DNA from: Bacillota bacterium
GTDB taxonomy: Bacteria; Bacillota; Bacilli; Paenibacillales; Paenibacillaceae
Direction: 5' to 3'
DNA: 64,000 nt
Assembly: GCA_023433615.1 (NCBI GenBank)
Contig: JAEZCJ010000149.1
Location: forward strand, 1-64,000
Under the pieces are notes generated by a model that saw only the letters and a program-made list of their open reading frames with translations, had not been told where the DNA came from and did not search any database. The first letter of the stretch is position 1. The number at the start of each line of letters is the position of its first letter. Of the stretch, positions 48,983-58,362 are shown piece after piece. Both the position numbers and the translations under genes were made by a program.

Positions 48983-50074
48983 ATGAACGTAATCAAGCTG
49001 AAGGATCGTCAAGAGCTCGACAAGAAGACGCCGGGCATGCCGTGGTACGTCGAGCGATTCATTAACTATAAGCTGCCGGACCTCTCGCCTTCATCGCTGC
49101 TCGAATACGTGCGCGATTACGAGACGTTCTTCGCTTGGCTGCTGGCAGAAGGACTCACGGAAGCGGCCTCCATCCGAGAGATTCCGCTTACGGATCTCGA
49201 ACGGCTGCATATGGACAGCGTGGATCATTACAAAATGTTTCTCGCCGCGCACAAATCGCATGCCAACAGCAAAACGACGATCTCGCGCAAGCTGTCCTCC
49301 CTCCGATCGCTTTTTCACTATCTTAGCCAGATCGCCGAAGACGACGACTTCTACCCGCTCCTGAAGCGTAACGTGATGGCGAAGGTGTCGATTAAGCGTA
49401 CGCACAAGCCGAAAGACACGGCCGCGCGCTTGGAGGGCAAGCTGCTGCAGGAAGAGGAAATCACCGAATTTCTCCACTATGTGCGCCAAGGTTATGCGAG
49501 CGAAGTCGCATTGAATAAGCAAGCCTTATACGCGTACGAGAAGAACAAAGTACGGGATGCGTGCATTGTCAGCCTGGTGCTCCACTCGGGGCTTCGCGTC
49601 TCGGAGGTCGTCAACCTGAACGTCGACGATATCGACATGAAGCGCAAGCTGGCCTACGTCTACCGCAAGGGCGCAGGCGACGAGACGTTCAAGACGCCGG
49701 TCTACTTTCGTCAAGATGCCTCGTCGGATCTGGCCCTATACATGCGGCAGCGCGATTCTTCCTATCATGCCCCGAAGCGGGAAAAGGCACTCTTCTTAGC
49801 CGTCGCGAACGGGAAAAAAGAGGGCTCGCGAATGACCAAGCGCGCCATCCAAGAGATGGTCGTGAAGTATGCCAAACGATTCGGCAAGCCCTACCTGTCC
49901 GTGCACAAGCTGCGGCATTCGTTCGCGACCGACTACTACCTGCGCAACGACATCTATAAGACGCAGGAGCAGCTCGGGCATGCATCGCCGGAGACGACGC
50001 AGATCTATGCCCATCTGACCGATCGGACGATGGCTGAGGCGATCGACCGGTCGAAGGATGCGAAGGGCGATTAA
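48983..50074 (+). CDS. xerS: XerS-type site-specific tyrosine recombinase
   Basis: 363 residues, as in XerS proteins. The N-terminal core-binding domain has MPWYVERFINYKLPDLSPSS and SRKLSSLRSLFHYLSQIAE. The catalytic domain has VLHSGLRVSEVVNLNVDDID (Arg), YLSVHKLRHSFATDYYLRN (HxLRH) and GHASPETTQIYAHLTDRTM (His and Tyr). XerS is a single-protein chromosome dimer resolvase acting at difSL-type sites in streptococci and some other firmicutes. It seems intact and GC-rich like the backbone. Two broken relatives occur at 20745 and 26050. No dif-like site was identified by eye in the flanks. Confidence 0.88.
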   Translation: MNVIKLKDRQELDKKTPGMPWYVERFINYKLPDLSPSSLLEYVRDYETFFAWLLAEGLTEAASIREIPLTDLERLHMDSVDHYKMFLAAHKSHANSKTTISRKLSSLRSLFHYLSQIAEDDDFYPLLKRNVMAKVSIKRTHKPKDTAARLEGKLLQEEEITEFLHYVRQGYASEVALNKQALYAYEKNKVRDACIVSLVLHSGLRVSEVVNLNVDDIDMKRKLAYVYRKGAGDETFKTPVYFRQDASSDLALYMRQRDSSYHAPKREKALFLAVANGKKEGSRMTKRAIQEMVVKYAKRFGKPYLSVHKLRHSFATDYYLRNDIYKTQEQLGHASPETTQIYAHLTDRTMAEAIDRSKDAKGD

Positions 50075-50091
50075 CTGTCATAAGCAGCAAC

Positions 50092-50126
50092 AGAAGCGTC
50101 CCCGATGGCCGGAGACGCTTCTTCTT
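50092..50126 (+). terminator. Terminator between xerS and the convergent WGxxGxxG gene
   Basis: AGAAGCGTC (50092-50100) pairs with GACGCTTCT (50114-50122), followed by TCTTG. It probably works for both convergent genes. Confidence 0.75.
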
Positions 50127-50166
50127 GATGGCGCGTGATGATGTACGATAAGTCTATGCTCCCCGA

Positions 50167-50718
50167 TTAGGATGTCTCGCGGTTGCGATTGCGCAGGCCG
50201 GCAAGACCGAGCAGCCCCAACAGACCGAGCCAGCCCCAATCCATGTCATTGTCCGCGTTCGCTGCTTGCGCGCGCAGCCGTTGACTCGTCATATTCGTAT
50301 TGCCGACGCCTGCGCTGTTCGTTGCATAGCGACGATACGCATTATTCGTGCCGTTGGCAGCGTTGGTGCCATTGGTGCCGCCTGTGCGCGTCGTGAAGTT
50401 GCCGTTCGCGTTCATGTTCCGATTCGTTGTCCGGTCCATGCTTCGTACGCTGTTAGCCGTCGTGCCTGTGCCGCTTCTGTCGTAAAAGCCGTTGTTCCCC
50501 ATCATGTCGCCGCTGTTGTTCGTCGTATAGTTCTGAGGTACCGTGACGCCGAGCCTCGTGCCGTTAACCGGCGAATTCGTAGACGTGTAGCCTGGAGGAT
50601 TCATGATCCCGTTGCCGGTGCCTGTCATGCCGCTCGTACCGTTCTCAGCGAACGCCGGGGAAGACAATGCCAACATCAGACCCGCACCTGCAATCACGCT
50701 CTTGAATGCACGATTCAT
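50167..50718 (-). CDS. Secreted WGxxGxxG-CTERM surface protein
   Basis: 183 residues: signal peptide (SVIAGAGLMLALSSPAFA), a low-complexity Asn/Thr/Gly-rich middle (NMNANGNFTTRTGGTNGTNA), and a C-terminal DWGWLGLLGLLGLAGLRNRN. That tail is the WGxxGxxG motif plus hydrophobic segment and basic residues, a sorting-like signal found in many Paenibacillaceae proteins. It probably stays at the membrane or is processed there. The Asn/Gly-rich body suggests an extended surface protein; no enzyme motif. Confidence 0.8.
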   Translation of the reverse strand: MNRAFKSVIAGAGLMLALSSPAFAENGTSGMTGTGNGIMNPPGYTSTNSPVNGTRLGVTVPQNYTTNNSGDMMGNNGFYDRSGTGTTANSVRSMDRTTNRNMNANGNFTTRTGGTNGTNAANGTNNAYRRYATNSAGVGNTNMTSQRLRAQAANADNDMDWGWLGLLGLLGLAGLRNRNRETS

Positions 50719-50851
50719 TCTTGTGCTGCCACCCTTCGTCTCGTAGTATGAGCAGCAATGGCGACTGTACCGCCCTTCGCTCTACCTTGGTTTTCCCCGT
50801 GACGAGATCGGCAATCCGTGCGGGACGATGGGAGTTGATGGCGTTGCGGCG

Positions 50852-53716
50852 CTAAGCTTGACGCTGGGTCAACACAGCTTGTACGGCAGACGACAGTCTG
50901 CCGGGCAGGAACGGCTTCACCAGGAAATGATCGACGCCGGCCTCCGCTGCGCGAGCTTGCTCCTCATATGCGCTCGAGATGATCATCGGGATTGCGTGAA
51001 GGCGCTCATGCGCCCTCATCGCCGCGATCACTTCCCAGCCGGAGTAGCCTTCTTCAAGCTTGAGATCGATGACGACGACATCCGGCATGAGGTCCGGCAT
51101 CGCCGCAATCGCGCTGCGCCCCTCGCTGAACAGCTGCACGCGGCATCCGTTGTCCTGCAGCTCCTCCTTCAGCATAGCGGCCAGGCTGCGGTCGTTCTCG
51201 ATGAGCAGCACGACCGGCGCGTCAAGGGTCAGCGGGCCGCTGGCCGAAGCGGGTTCATCGGCTAGCGGCAGAGACGCGTCGGCTTCAGGCCGATGAGCGG
51301 GCAGCGTCACGATGAAGCAGCTTCCTTCGCCCAATCGGGAAGATACGGTTATCGTTCCCTGATGCCGCTCAATTATTTCCTTGACGATCGCCAGGCCAAG
51401 GCCGGTTCCGCCGATCTCGCGGCGATCCGTATTATCCACGCGATAGAATTTGTCGAACAGCTTCGGCATCGCCTCCTCCGGAATGCCTAACCCGGAATCG
51501 GTGACGCTTATTTGCAGCCGATCGCCGTCCAGTCGGCAAGCAATCGCGATAAGACCGCCGTTCGGTGAATATTTAATGGCATTACTTATTAAGTTCATAA
51601 ATACTTGGTGAAGCTTGCTGCGGTCGGCCATAATTCTGACTTCTGGCGAATGGTTGCTCCAAGTCAGCGTATGATTGCCGGCATTCACCTGCTGCAAGCC
51701 GATAACGTCCTGCATCAGTTCTTCCAGCAGCATCGACTTCATCTCATAGCCCTGCTTGCCGGACTCCATGCGCTGCAGGTCCAGGAAATCGTTGATCAGC
51801 GTCGTCAACCTAGTCGCTTCTTGATGAATGGTCGCAATGTATTTGCGCTGACGCTCAGGAGCAAGCTCGCGGTGCAGCAGCAACTCCGCGAAGCCGAGCA
51901 CGCTCGCGAGCGGCGTGCGCAGCTCGTGGCTGACGGTACTGACGAATTCCGATTTCATCCGGTCGATCTCGTACTCGGCCGTTACGTCGCGATGCACGAG
52001 CAGCTTGCCGAACAACTCGCCATTCCGGTAGAGCGGCTCTACGTAGATCTGAACGTATTTGGCGGCGGGGCGCGACAGCTCGTAGTACATGCTGCGCGCT
52101 TCCTGTCGATCTCCCGTGAAATGCTTGTGAACGAACCGCACGATCGCTTCGGAATCGTCCACCTTGTCGGTCAGCAGCCGTTTGAATTCATGGAGACGCA
52201 TGCCGTTCGCGGTCATTGTCGACGGATCGATGTCGAGCAGCTCGTACCATTGCGAATTCACGTGGATCGTGCCGCCATGCACATCGACCAATTGAATCGC
52301 TTCCTGAATCGTGTTCAGCATGTCGTAGTTGAGCTGCCGCTGGTACTCGGACTCCTCGTACATGTCCAGCTTGACCAATGCCAACGAGATCTGCGTAGCT
52401 AAGCCGAGGATTTCCTCCTCTTCGCTTGCCGTCACGGGGGCGCCGATTCGCGTGAGCAGCAGGCATGCCATAAGCTCCTGCTGATCGCCTAGGATCGGGA
52501 CATAGATATCGGTGGCCTGCATCGGCCCTTGATTCAACCCCTTCTCGCCCGGCGTGGCTTCGCGCTCTACCTTATGCAGCTCCTTGGAAGCCATGATGCG
52601 CGCCAGCATGCTCTCGTCGCTGATCGCCAGGAACGACTCGGCAGCCGCTTGCGAAATGCCGAAGGCCGCATATTCGCGTGCTGCGTTCATTCGGAGGATC
52701 ATCCCTTTATCCGATTTGGTCATGTCGGTGATGCCGCGGATGATGCTGCTCAGCAGTTCTTGCTTGTCGAGCGTATTCGCCAATGCCTGCACCAGCTGAT
52801 TGCGCTTCTGGAGCAGCTGGCTCGTCTCCTCCGTCTGCATGAGCGCGTCCTGCAGCTCCTCCTGCTGCATCTGCAGTTCATCCTGCTGCGCCAACAGCTC
52901 TTCATTCTGCGCCACAAGCTCGTCTTCCTTGCCGATCAGCGTGATCATCATCGTATCCAGCGAGCGTGAGAGCTGCCCGATCTCGTCATCGCGCGACCCG
53001 AATTGGAAGTGCACGGGTTCGCCGCGCGCGAAGCGGCTTGCGGTCAGCGACAGCTCGCTCAGCGGCGCATTGATGTCCGATGCGACGCGCCGCACGATGA
53101 AGAATGACAGGAGCAGGATGAACATGATGTAGATGATAAAATAAATGCCGACTTTGCTCAATTGCTCGATTAATCGTTCATTCTCCGCTCTGGATGCTGC
53201 CAGAATGTCGAGCTCGAACTTCTTGGAGTAGGCAATCAGCTCATTGGTCGGGTTGCTCTCATCCGCCTTGACTAGCTGACGGATCATATCGTATTGCCCT
53301 TCTTGGGCATATTGCATTGCCTGAGGGATCAACGTGTTGAAATAATTGTCGAAATATTCATCGATCTTCGCGAGAATATCCCGTTCGGCGCTTGTCAGTT
53401 GGAGGCTGTTCATCTCGGCAATATGGCTGTCCAGACTTTCCTTGATTTTGTACGCCATCTCGTATTCGTAATCCGTCAGGAACACCAGGTAGCCGCGGAA
53501 GTGCATGACGACTTCCTTCGTATCGCTGGCGATATCCGATACGATCCGCTGCTTGAGACTCATCTCTCGGATGCGTTCCGTGTAGTCGGTCGTTATGGAC
53601 ACCGTACTCAACAATACGAGAACGGCCCCAGCCAGAATGAGGAGCAGCGCGCTCGTCGTCAAGGCGATGAAGCGCCGTTTAATGCTGCCCCTGTAGAAGC
53701 TGCGCCACCTAGCCAT
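50852..53716 (-). CDS. Hybrid sensor histidine kinase with HAMP, GAF, PAS and receiver
   Basis: 954 residues. Helix ~17-37, an extracellular helical bundle (~40-185), second helix ~190-210 (IYFIIYIMFILLLSFFIVRR), HAMP (~210-265), coiled coil (ELLAQQDELQMQQEELQDAL), GAF (~310-460), PAS (~470-590), HisKA with EFVSTVSHELRTPLASVLGF, HATPase with NAIKYSPNGG and GTGLGLAIVKEIIE, and a C-terminal receiver with VVLLIENDRS and VVVIDLKLEEGYSGWEV. The receiver shows END rather than DDD in its acidic pocket but keeps the phospho-Asp and KPF Lys. The start overlaps the CheY-like gene by 8 bases. Last gene of the signalling run. Confidence 0.92.
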   Translation of the reverse strand: MARWRSFYRGSIKRRFIALTTSALLLILAGAVLVLLSTVSITTDYTERIREMSLKQRIVSDIASDTKEVVMHFRGYLVFLTDYEYEMAYKIKESLDSHIAEMNSLQLTSAERDILAKIDEYFDNYFNTLIPQAMQYAQEGQYDMIRQLVKADESNPTNELIAYSKKFELDILAASRAENERLIEQLSKVGIYFIIYIMFILLLSFFIVRRVASDINAPLSELSLTASRFARGEPVHFQFGSRDDEIGQLSRSLDTMMITLIGKEDELVAQNEELLAQQDELQMQQEELQDALMQTEETSQLLQKRNQLVQALANTLDKQELLSSIIRGITDMTKSDKGMILRMNAAREYAAFGISQAAAESFLAISDESMLARIMASKELHKVEREATPGEKGLNQGPMQATDIYVPILGDQQELMACLLLTRIGAPVTASEEEEILGLATQISLALVKLDMYEESEYQRQLNYDMLNTIQEAIQLVDVHGGTIHVNSQWYELLDIDPSTMTANGMRLHEFKRLLTDKVDDSEAIVRFVHKHFTGDRQEARSMYYELSRPAAKYVQIYVEPLYRNGELFGKLLVHRDVTAEYEIDRMKSEFVSTVSHELRTPLASVLGFAELLLHRELAPERQRKYIATIHQEATRLTTLINDFLDLQRMESGKQGYEMKSMLLEELMQDVIGLQQVNAGNHTLTWSNHSPEVRIMADRSKLHQVFMNLISNAIKYSPNGGLIAIACRLDGDRLQISVTDSGLGIPEEAMPKLFDKFYRVDNTDRREIGGTGLGLAIVKEIIERHQGTITVSSRLGEGSCFIVTLPAHRPEADASLPLADEPASASGPLTLDAPVVLLIENDRSLAAMLKEELQDNGCRVQLFSEGRSAIAAMPDLMPDVVVIDLKLEEGYSGWEVIAAMRAHERLHAIPMIISSAYEEQARAAEAGVDHFLVKPFLPGRLSSAVQAVLTQRQA

Positions 53717-54074
53717 TCAGCATCTCCTTTACTTTATCGATCAGGGCGAGCGGGCTGAACGGCTTGGACAGGAAGGCATCCGCCCCGGCCGCGATTACCT
53801 TCTGCTGTTCGCTGAGCTGGCTCTTGGCCGAGAGCATCATGATCGGCACGGTCTGCTTGCCCATCAGCTTGCGCGTTTTCTCGATGACTTCGATCCCAGT
53901 CAGCTTGGGCATCATATAATCCAATATAAGCAGGTCATAATCGCGCTGCGTGATTTTGTCGTACGCCTCTTCCCCATCGCATGCGATATCGATCTCATAA
54001 CCCTCGTCTTCCAGCGAATCCACAATCAGCATTCGCAGTACGGCCTCGTCTTCCGCCAGCAGGATCGTTGCCAT
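53709..54074 (-). CDS. CheY-like single-domain response regulator
   Basis: 121 residues, receiver only: ILLAEDEAVLRMLIVDSLED (acidic pocket), LLILDYMMPKLTGIEVIEKT (phospho-Asp), MLSAKSQLSEQQ (Ser/Thr switch) and AFLSKPFSPLAL (Lys). No output domain, so it acts by protein contact or as a relay. It lies between the GT2 synthase gene and the kinase and overlaps the latter. A role in turning polysaccharide synthesis on or off is inferred. Confidence 0.93.
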   Translation of the reverse strand: MATILLAEDEAVLRMLIVDSLEDEGYEIDIACDGEEAYDKITQRDYDLLILDYMMPKLTGIEVIEKTRKLMGKQTVPIMMLSAKSQLSEQQKVIAAGADAFLSKPFSPLALIDKVKEMLNG

Positions 54075-54124
54075 AATTACTGCCTCCTTCGTTCTTCATC
54101 TATTCGTTGCGACTTGCTGTGCGA

Positions 54125-55540
54125 CTATGATGAAACCCCTTTGCGTTTCATGTCTCCCCAGCCCCGTTTGCCGATCACCCACTGCAGCAGCCCTTCGATG
54201 CGCCACCATACCGTCAGCGGACGGTACCAGAACGATTCGAATACCGCGTAAGCGAACAATACGAGGAGATCCGAGACGTTCGGGTATTTACGCAGGCTCC
54301 ATTCTTCCATCAACACGGCCGCCATCGAGAACACGGAACCGAATAGCACCGAGGCGAGCAGCAGCAGAACGGTGTACGTCCAATACACCTCTCCCGCAAG
54401 CAACGTCGCGAGCATGAGCAGGTAGGTCAGGCATTCCACGACAGGACCCAACAATTCGATGAATAGAAAATAAGGCATCGACACCATGCCCACAAGCCCG
54501 TACTTCGGATTGAGCAGCATGCCGCGATGGATGGCGAGACTTTCCAATAGTCCGCGATGCCAGCGATTCCGCTGCCTGCGCAGATATTTGGCCGATTCCG
54601 GCGCTTCCGTCCAGCATACCGGGTCCGGAATGTAGATGATCTGCTTGTCCAGCTTGCGGTCCCGAATCAATCGGTGAAGCCGCACGATCAGCTCCATGTC
54701 TTCGCCGACGGTGTTCCTGCGATAGCCGCCGGCCTCGATGACCCAATGCTTGTGGAACACGCCGAATGCGCCGGATACGATTAGCAACAGGTTCAGCTTG
54801 CTGAGGCCGACGCGGCCGAGCAAGAACGCGCGCAGATATTCGATGACTTGCATTACCGCTAACGGGTTCTTAGATAAGCCGATCTTGACGATCTCTCCGC
54901 TCTCGATGATGCAGCCGTTCGCGATACGTATGCTGCCGCCTGAAGCGATGACCTCGTCGTCGGATTCCAGTATCGGCTTCATGACGCGCAGGAACGAATT
55001 GCTCTCCAACACGGAATCGCCGTCCAGCGAGCAGAAGTAAGGATAGCGGGCGTAGTTAATGCCGGCGTTGAGCGCATCGGCCTTGCCGCCGTTGGACTTG
55101 TCGATCAGCACAAGATGCGGGTGTAGGCGGGAACGATAGACGGCGTGAACCGTCTCCGTATCCAGCGATTTGCGCACGACCCGCGGAGCGGGCTCCATAT
55201 CGAACTGTTCGATCATCGTCTGTAAGGTCGTATCCTTGGAACCGTCATTGATGACGATAATCTCGAATTCCGGATATTGGATGCTCAGCAGGGATCGAAT
55301 GCTGCCCGCGATGCCGAGCTCTTCGTTGTACGCGGGCACCAGGATCGAGATCGGCTTCATGTGGCTGATATTCAACATTTCTTCGTATTGCATGTCGTCT
55401 TGATTGACGTTCTTGCGCAGCTGAACGATGGACAGGACCATGAAGAAGCTGTAAAAGAGAATCACGGCGCCCATATACGCGAGCACCGCGACCGATAGCC
55501 ATGTAAGCCCGGTATCTAGAATTGGCGCTATGTCAGGCAT
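54125..55540 (-). CDS. Membrane glycosyltransferase family 2, processive polysaccharide synthase type
   Basis: About 471 residues. A membrane helix at the start (WLSVAVLAYMGAVILFYSFF) precedes the GT-A domain: VPAYNEELGIAGSI, IVINDGSKDTTLQTMIEQF, FCSLDGDSVLES (DxD), GEDMELIVRLHRLI and RRQRNRWHRGLLESL (QxxRW, mark of processive synthases). Three to four C-terminal helices follow. It resembles cellulose/poly-GlcNAc/hyaluronan-type synthases. ATG 55540 is chosen because AAGGGGG lies 8 bases upstream; it overlaps the HEAT gene by 8 bases. The polymer is unknown. Confidence 0.88.
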   Translation of the reverse strand: MPDIAPILDTGLTWLSVAVLAYMGAVILFYSFFMVLSIVQLRKNVNQDDMQYEEMLNISHMKPISILVPAYNEELGIAGSIRSLLSIQYPEFEIIVINDGSKDTTLQTMIEQFDMEPAPRVVRKSLDTETVHAVYRSRLHPHLVLIDKSNGGKADALNAGINYARYPYFCSLDGDSVLESNSFLRVMKPILESDDEVIASGGSIRIANGCIIESGEIVKIGLSKNPLAVMQVIEYLRAFLLGRVGLSKLNLLLIVSGAFGVFHKHWVIEAGGYRRNTVGEDMELIVRLHRLIRDRKLDKQIIYIPDPVCWTEAPESAKYLRRQRNRWHRGLLESLAIHRGMLLNPKYGLVGMVSMPYFLFIELLGPVVECLTYLLMLATLLAGEVYWTYTVLLLLASVLFGSVFSMAAVLMEEWSLRKYPNVSDLLVLFAYAVFESFWYRPLTVWWRIEGLLQWVIGKRGWGDMKRKGVSS

Positions 55541-56591
55541 CTGGCAGCCCCCTTCCCTTCCATTCGGCAGCCATATCGCGGGCATAGCGGTCCCCGGCAT
55601 GCACGGCTGCATGCTCGAGCACTGCTTGTCCGTTCGGATAATGCAGAATGGCCTGTGCGGCCTGCGATCTTACGAACCAAGACGGATCGGATAGCAATTG
55701 CAGCAGCGGCTCCGCATAGATCGGATCGCGAAGCTTGCCGAATAGCTTGGCCGCCATATTGCGCTCCTCCCACTGCTCCGATCGGGCATGCTCCAGGAAA
55801 CGCGGATCCGCCGGAACGAGGCTGAGCTCGCTTAGCGCCTTGAGCGTCCGAATCCGGAATTCGCTCTCCGGATGCTGCAGCAGCGACAGCAAGTTATCCG
55901 TCATGCCTTCCAATCGCCTCAATCCGATGACGTCAACGGCGACGAGAATCCATGACTCGGGATAGGCCGCCTGGTCGGCCAGCATGCGGCTGATCGCGGC
56001 CTCGCTCATACTAGCCGCGATCAGCCGCCCTTCGTAGGTGGAACATGTGAACTGCGAGTCCCGCAGCTTGGGTAGTAATTCGTCCGAGTCCCACTTGGCC
56101 AACAGCTTGAACGTCTGTACGGCTTCGCCGGTCGTCATCTTGCCGAATATGCGGGCGTCCTCCAGCAGGCCGAGCAGATCTGCGGCCATATGCCGCATCT
56201 CGAATCGTTCCATTCGCCGCAGCGTATTCAGCCGCATGCCTCTGCCATTCCTCTTGAGGCGTTCGCGATATCGCGCAGTGAATTGGATCTCGGCGAATGC
56301 GCGTATGCGGGATTCGATCTCGTCTCCGCTTAGCAGGCGCGCATACTGCTCGAGCAGCTGCTCGGCGGCTTCGTGGACGACCGTTGAGGGCGTCAGGCGT
56401 AAATGTCTGGTCGATGTCCCGTATTGCAGCCACTCGAATACGGCATTGCGCATCATGGCAATCGCCGCTTCCAAGCGGCTGCGGTGCCGGTTGCCGATCG
56501 CCTTGCGGATCGTGAGATAGACGAGCAGCATCAGCAAGGCGCTTGCGAGCGAAAGCACGAGGATGAGCGGAAGCATAATCTCCTGCCGCAT
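55533..56591 (-). CDS. HEAT-repeat protein with N-terminal membrane anchor
   Basis: 352 residues. One helix near the start (LPLILVLSLASALLMLLVYL) and then alpha-helical repeats; the C-terminal ones are typical HEAT units (FRIRTLKALSELSLVPADPR, RNMAAKLFGKLRDPIYAEPL, WFVRSQAAQAILHYPNGQAV). It is likely a cytoplasmic scaffold held at the membrane. Being translationally coupled to the GT2 synthase, it may recruit or regulate the synthase; this is inferred from gene order. Confidence 0.85.
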   Translation of the reverse strand: MRQEIMLPLILVLSLASALLMLLVYLTIRKAIGNRHRSRLEAAIAMMRNAVFEWLQYGTSTRHLRLTPSTVVHEAAEQLLEQYARLLSGDEIESRIRAFAEIQFTARYRERLKRNGRGMRLNTLRRMERFEMRHMAADLLGLLEDARIFGKMTTGEAVQTFKLLAKWDSDELLPKLRDSQFTCSTYEGRLIAASMSEAAISRMLADQAAYPESWILVAVDVIGLRRLEGMTDNLLSLLQHPESEFRIRTLKALSELSLVPADPRFLEHARSEQWEERNMAAKLFGKLRDPIYAEPLLQLLSDPSWFVRSQAAQAILHYPNGQAVLEHAAVHAGDRYARDMAAEWKGRGLPDA

Positions 56592-56592
56592 C

Positions 56593-58233
56593 TTAGTGAA
56601 GCCTCTTGGCCAGGCGCTGCAGCCGGGCCTCCAGCTCGCGGATGTTGAAGGGCTTCGTCATGTACTCGTCAGCTCCTAGACGGAGCGCTTGGACGATGTC
56701 CGCCTCATTCTTCTTGCCTGTGAGCATGAGAATCGTGAAGCGAGACCCGTTCGCGCGGGCGCGCAGACGCTGCAGCACCTCGAAGCCGTCCATGCGCGGC
56801 ATCATGCGATCCAGGATGACGATATGGGGACTGCTCCCGTCTAGCTGCGCTTCCTTCATGAATGTCTCGCCGTCGGGATAAGCGTTCACCTCGAGCGTAG
56901 TGGAACTCGGGAACACATTCACGGCATGGTGCATCAGCATGGAACGGATGATGGGATCGTCGTCGATAATCGTAATGGCAATGGGCTTATCGGTACGGAC
57001 AGCCGGAGCGTTCGCGGCCTGCTGCTTAACGGTCTCGAGCGTTTCCTTCACCTTGGAGAGCGTATTCGACGCAGAAGCCTCTCCGCCGTCCAGCATCGTA
57101 ACGGCGTACAACGCTTGCGGACGGAAGCCTTCGCGCGCGTGCTCCGTCGTCAGTTCGGCAGCGGCGTATCGTTCCGCGAATCGGCCGAGCTGTTCCGTTA
57201 TTTGTTCCGGCGAAGAGTCGGCCATCATCACGAGGAAAGAACCGCCGCTGTGCCGGATCAGCGAAGCGCGACTCGCTTGCAGTTGCTCCAACAGCAAGCT
57301 GCCGGCAGTCTGCAGGGCAAGATCGCCGGCAGCCGATCCCAACCGCTCGTTCAGCGCCCGCAGGCCCTTGATGTCCACCAGGCCGATCGCGACCTGACGG
57401 CCGTCTGACCGCAGCTTGGCATAACGGGCGAACTCCTCCTGCCATTGGGAGCGGCGCATCGCGCCGGTCAATTCATCGGTCGTGACGGTCCGATCGAACA
57501 GGCGCTTGCGTTCCAATTGGCGTTCAAGCCTAGCGGACAGCTCGCCGATATCGAGCGGCTTGGCGACATAGTCATCCGCTCCCAATCGGTACGCCTTGAT
57601 GCGGCTTGTCCTGGAATCGTCCGCGCTGACAATCGTGGTCGGGATGAACTGGTGCTTCATCTTGCCGCGCAAGGCGAGCAGCATGTCGAAGCCGGAACCG
57701 TGCTCCATGACCAGGTCGATAATGACGCATTCCGGTTCGAAGGCATGCAGCAGCTCCATGCCTTGATCCGGATTTTGCGCCGTAATAACGACATATCCGC
57801 GTTCTTCCAATCCTTCTCTTAGGTAGACCAGGAATGCCGGATCGTCATCGACGAGCAGCACAGTCGAACGGCTGCCTTCCTTCACCGCTTGGTCTGAGCT
57901 TGCCGCGTGCTTGACTTCTTCCTCTGCGGCGGGTTCACGATCAGCCAAGGATGAAATGTTGGCGTTACTGACAGCACTAAGCAGGGGTTCCAGGAAATCA
58001 CGCAGCGATCCCGGCTCCCAATTCGCCTTGCTTGCTTCCATGCGTTCGAATGTGTTCATGCAAGCGCCGGCTGCCGCGGACAGTTCTGATAACCCGATCG
58101 TGCCCGCCGTCCCCTTCACCGTATGCAGGAACCGATACACCTCGTCGCCATGGATGATTACGGACGGTTGCTCAAGCCATTGCGCGAGTTGCGTATGGAT
58201 AGAGGATCGCAGCGCCTCTTGATATTTATTCAT
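56593..58233 (-). CDS. Hpt-REC-GGDEF-like-REC signalling protein
   Basis: About 546 residues from ATG 58233 (AGGTGA upstream). Hpt domain with YRFLHTVKGTAGTIGLSELS (phospho-His); first receiver with VLLVDDDPAFLVYLREGLEE and VIIDLVMEHGSGFDMLL; a GGDEF-fold segment (TDELTGAMRRSQWQEEFARY) in which the active-site loop is RHSGGSFLVMM, so GGDEF is GGSFL and catalysis is unlikely; second receiver with ITIIDDDPIIRSML and IVILDRMMPRMDGFEVLQR. It looks like a phosphorelay hub using a dead cyclase domain as a sensor or binding module. The stop is 1 base before the HEAT gene start. Confidence 0.87.
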   Translation of the reverse strand: MNKYQEALRSSIHTQLAQWLEQPSVIIHGDEVYRFLHTVKGTAGTIGLSELSAAAGACMNTFERMEASKANWEPGSLRDFLEPLLSAVSNANISSLADREPAAEEEVKHAASSDQAVKEGSRSTVLLVDDDPAFLVYLREGLEERGYVVITAQNPDQGMELLHAFEPECVIIDLVMEHGSGFDMLLALRGKMKHQFIPTTIVSADDSRTSRIKAYRLGADDYVAKPLDIGELSARLERQLERKRLFDRTVTTDELTGAMRRSQWQEEFARYAKLRSDGRQVAIGLVDIKGLRALNERLGSAAGDLALQTAGSLLLEQLQASRASLIRHSGGSFLVMMADSSPEQITEQLGRFAERYAAAELTTEHAREGFRPQALYAVTMLDGGEASASNTLSKVKETLETVKQQAANAPAVRTDKPIAITIIDDDPIIRSMLMHHAVNVFPSSTTLEVNAYPDGETFMKEAQLDGSSPHIVILDRMMPRMDGFEVLQRLRARANGSRFTILMLTGKKNEADIVQALRLGADEYMTKPFNIRELEARLQRLAKRLH

Positions 58234-58337
58234 GTACGTTTCACCTGCCGGATTCATAGTTGACCCAGACGGATGTGAACATCCGTTGCTATCGATATTC
58301 GACAAAATGCGTGCGAAATCCTCTATCGCCAATAAAC

Positions 58338-58362
58338 AAGGACCTGTGATTGCTCACAGGCC
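58338..58362 (-). terminator. Hairpin overlapping the DUF4129 stop codon
   Basis: CCTGTGA/TCACAGG with a GCAA loop, then TCCTTGTTTATT on the minus strand. It may partly separate the MoxR genes from the signalling genes downstream. Confidence 0.6.

Noticed and set aside
50400..50640. Asn/Gly/Thr-rich tract as a possible DNA tandem repeat
   Set aside because: It is amino-acid low complexity inside an intact secreted protein, without a regular DNA period.
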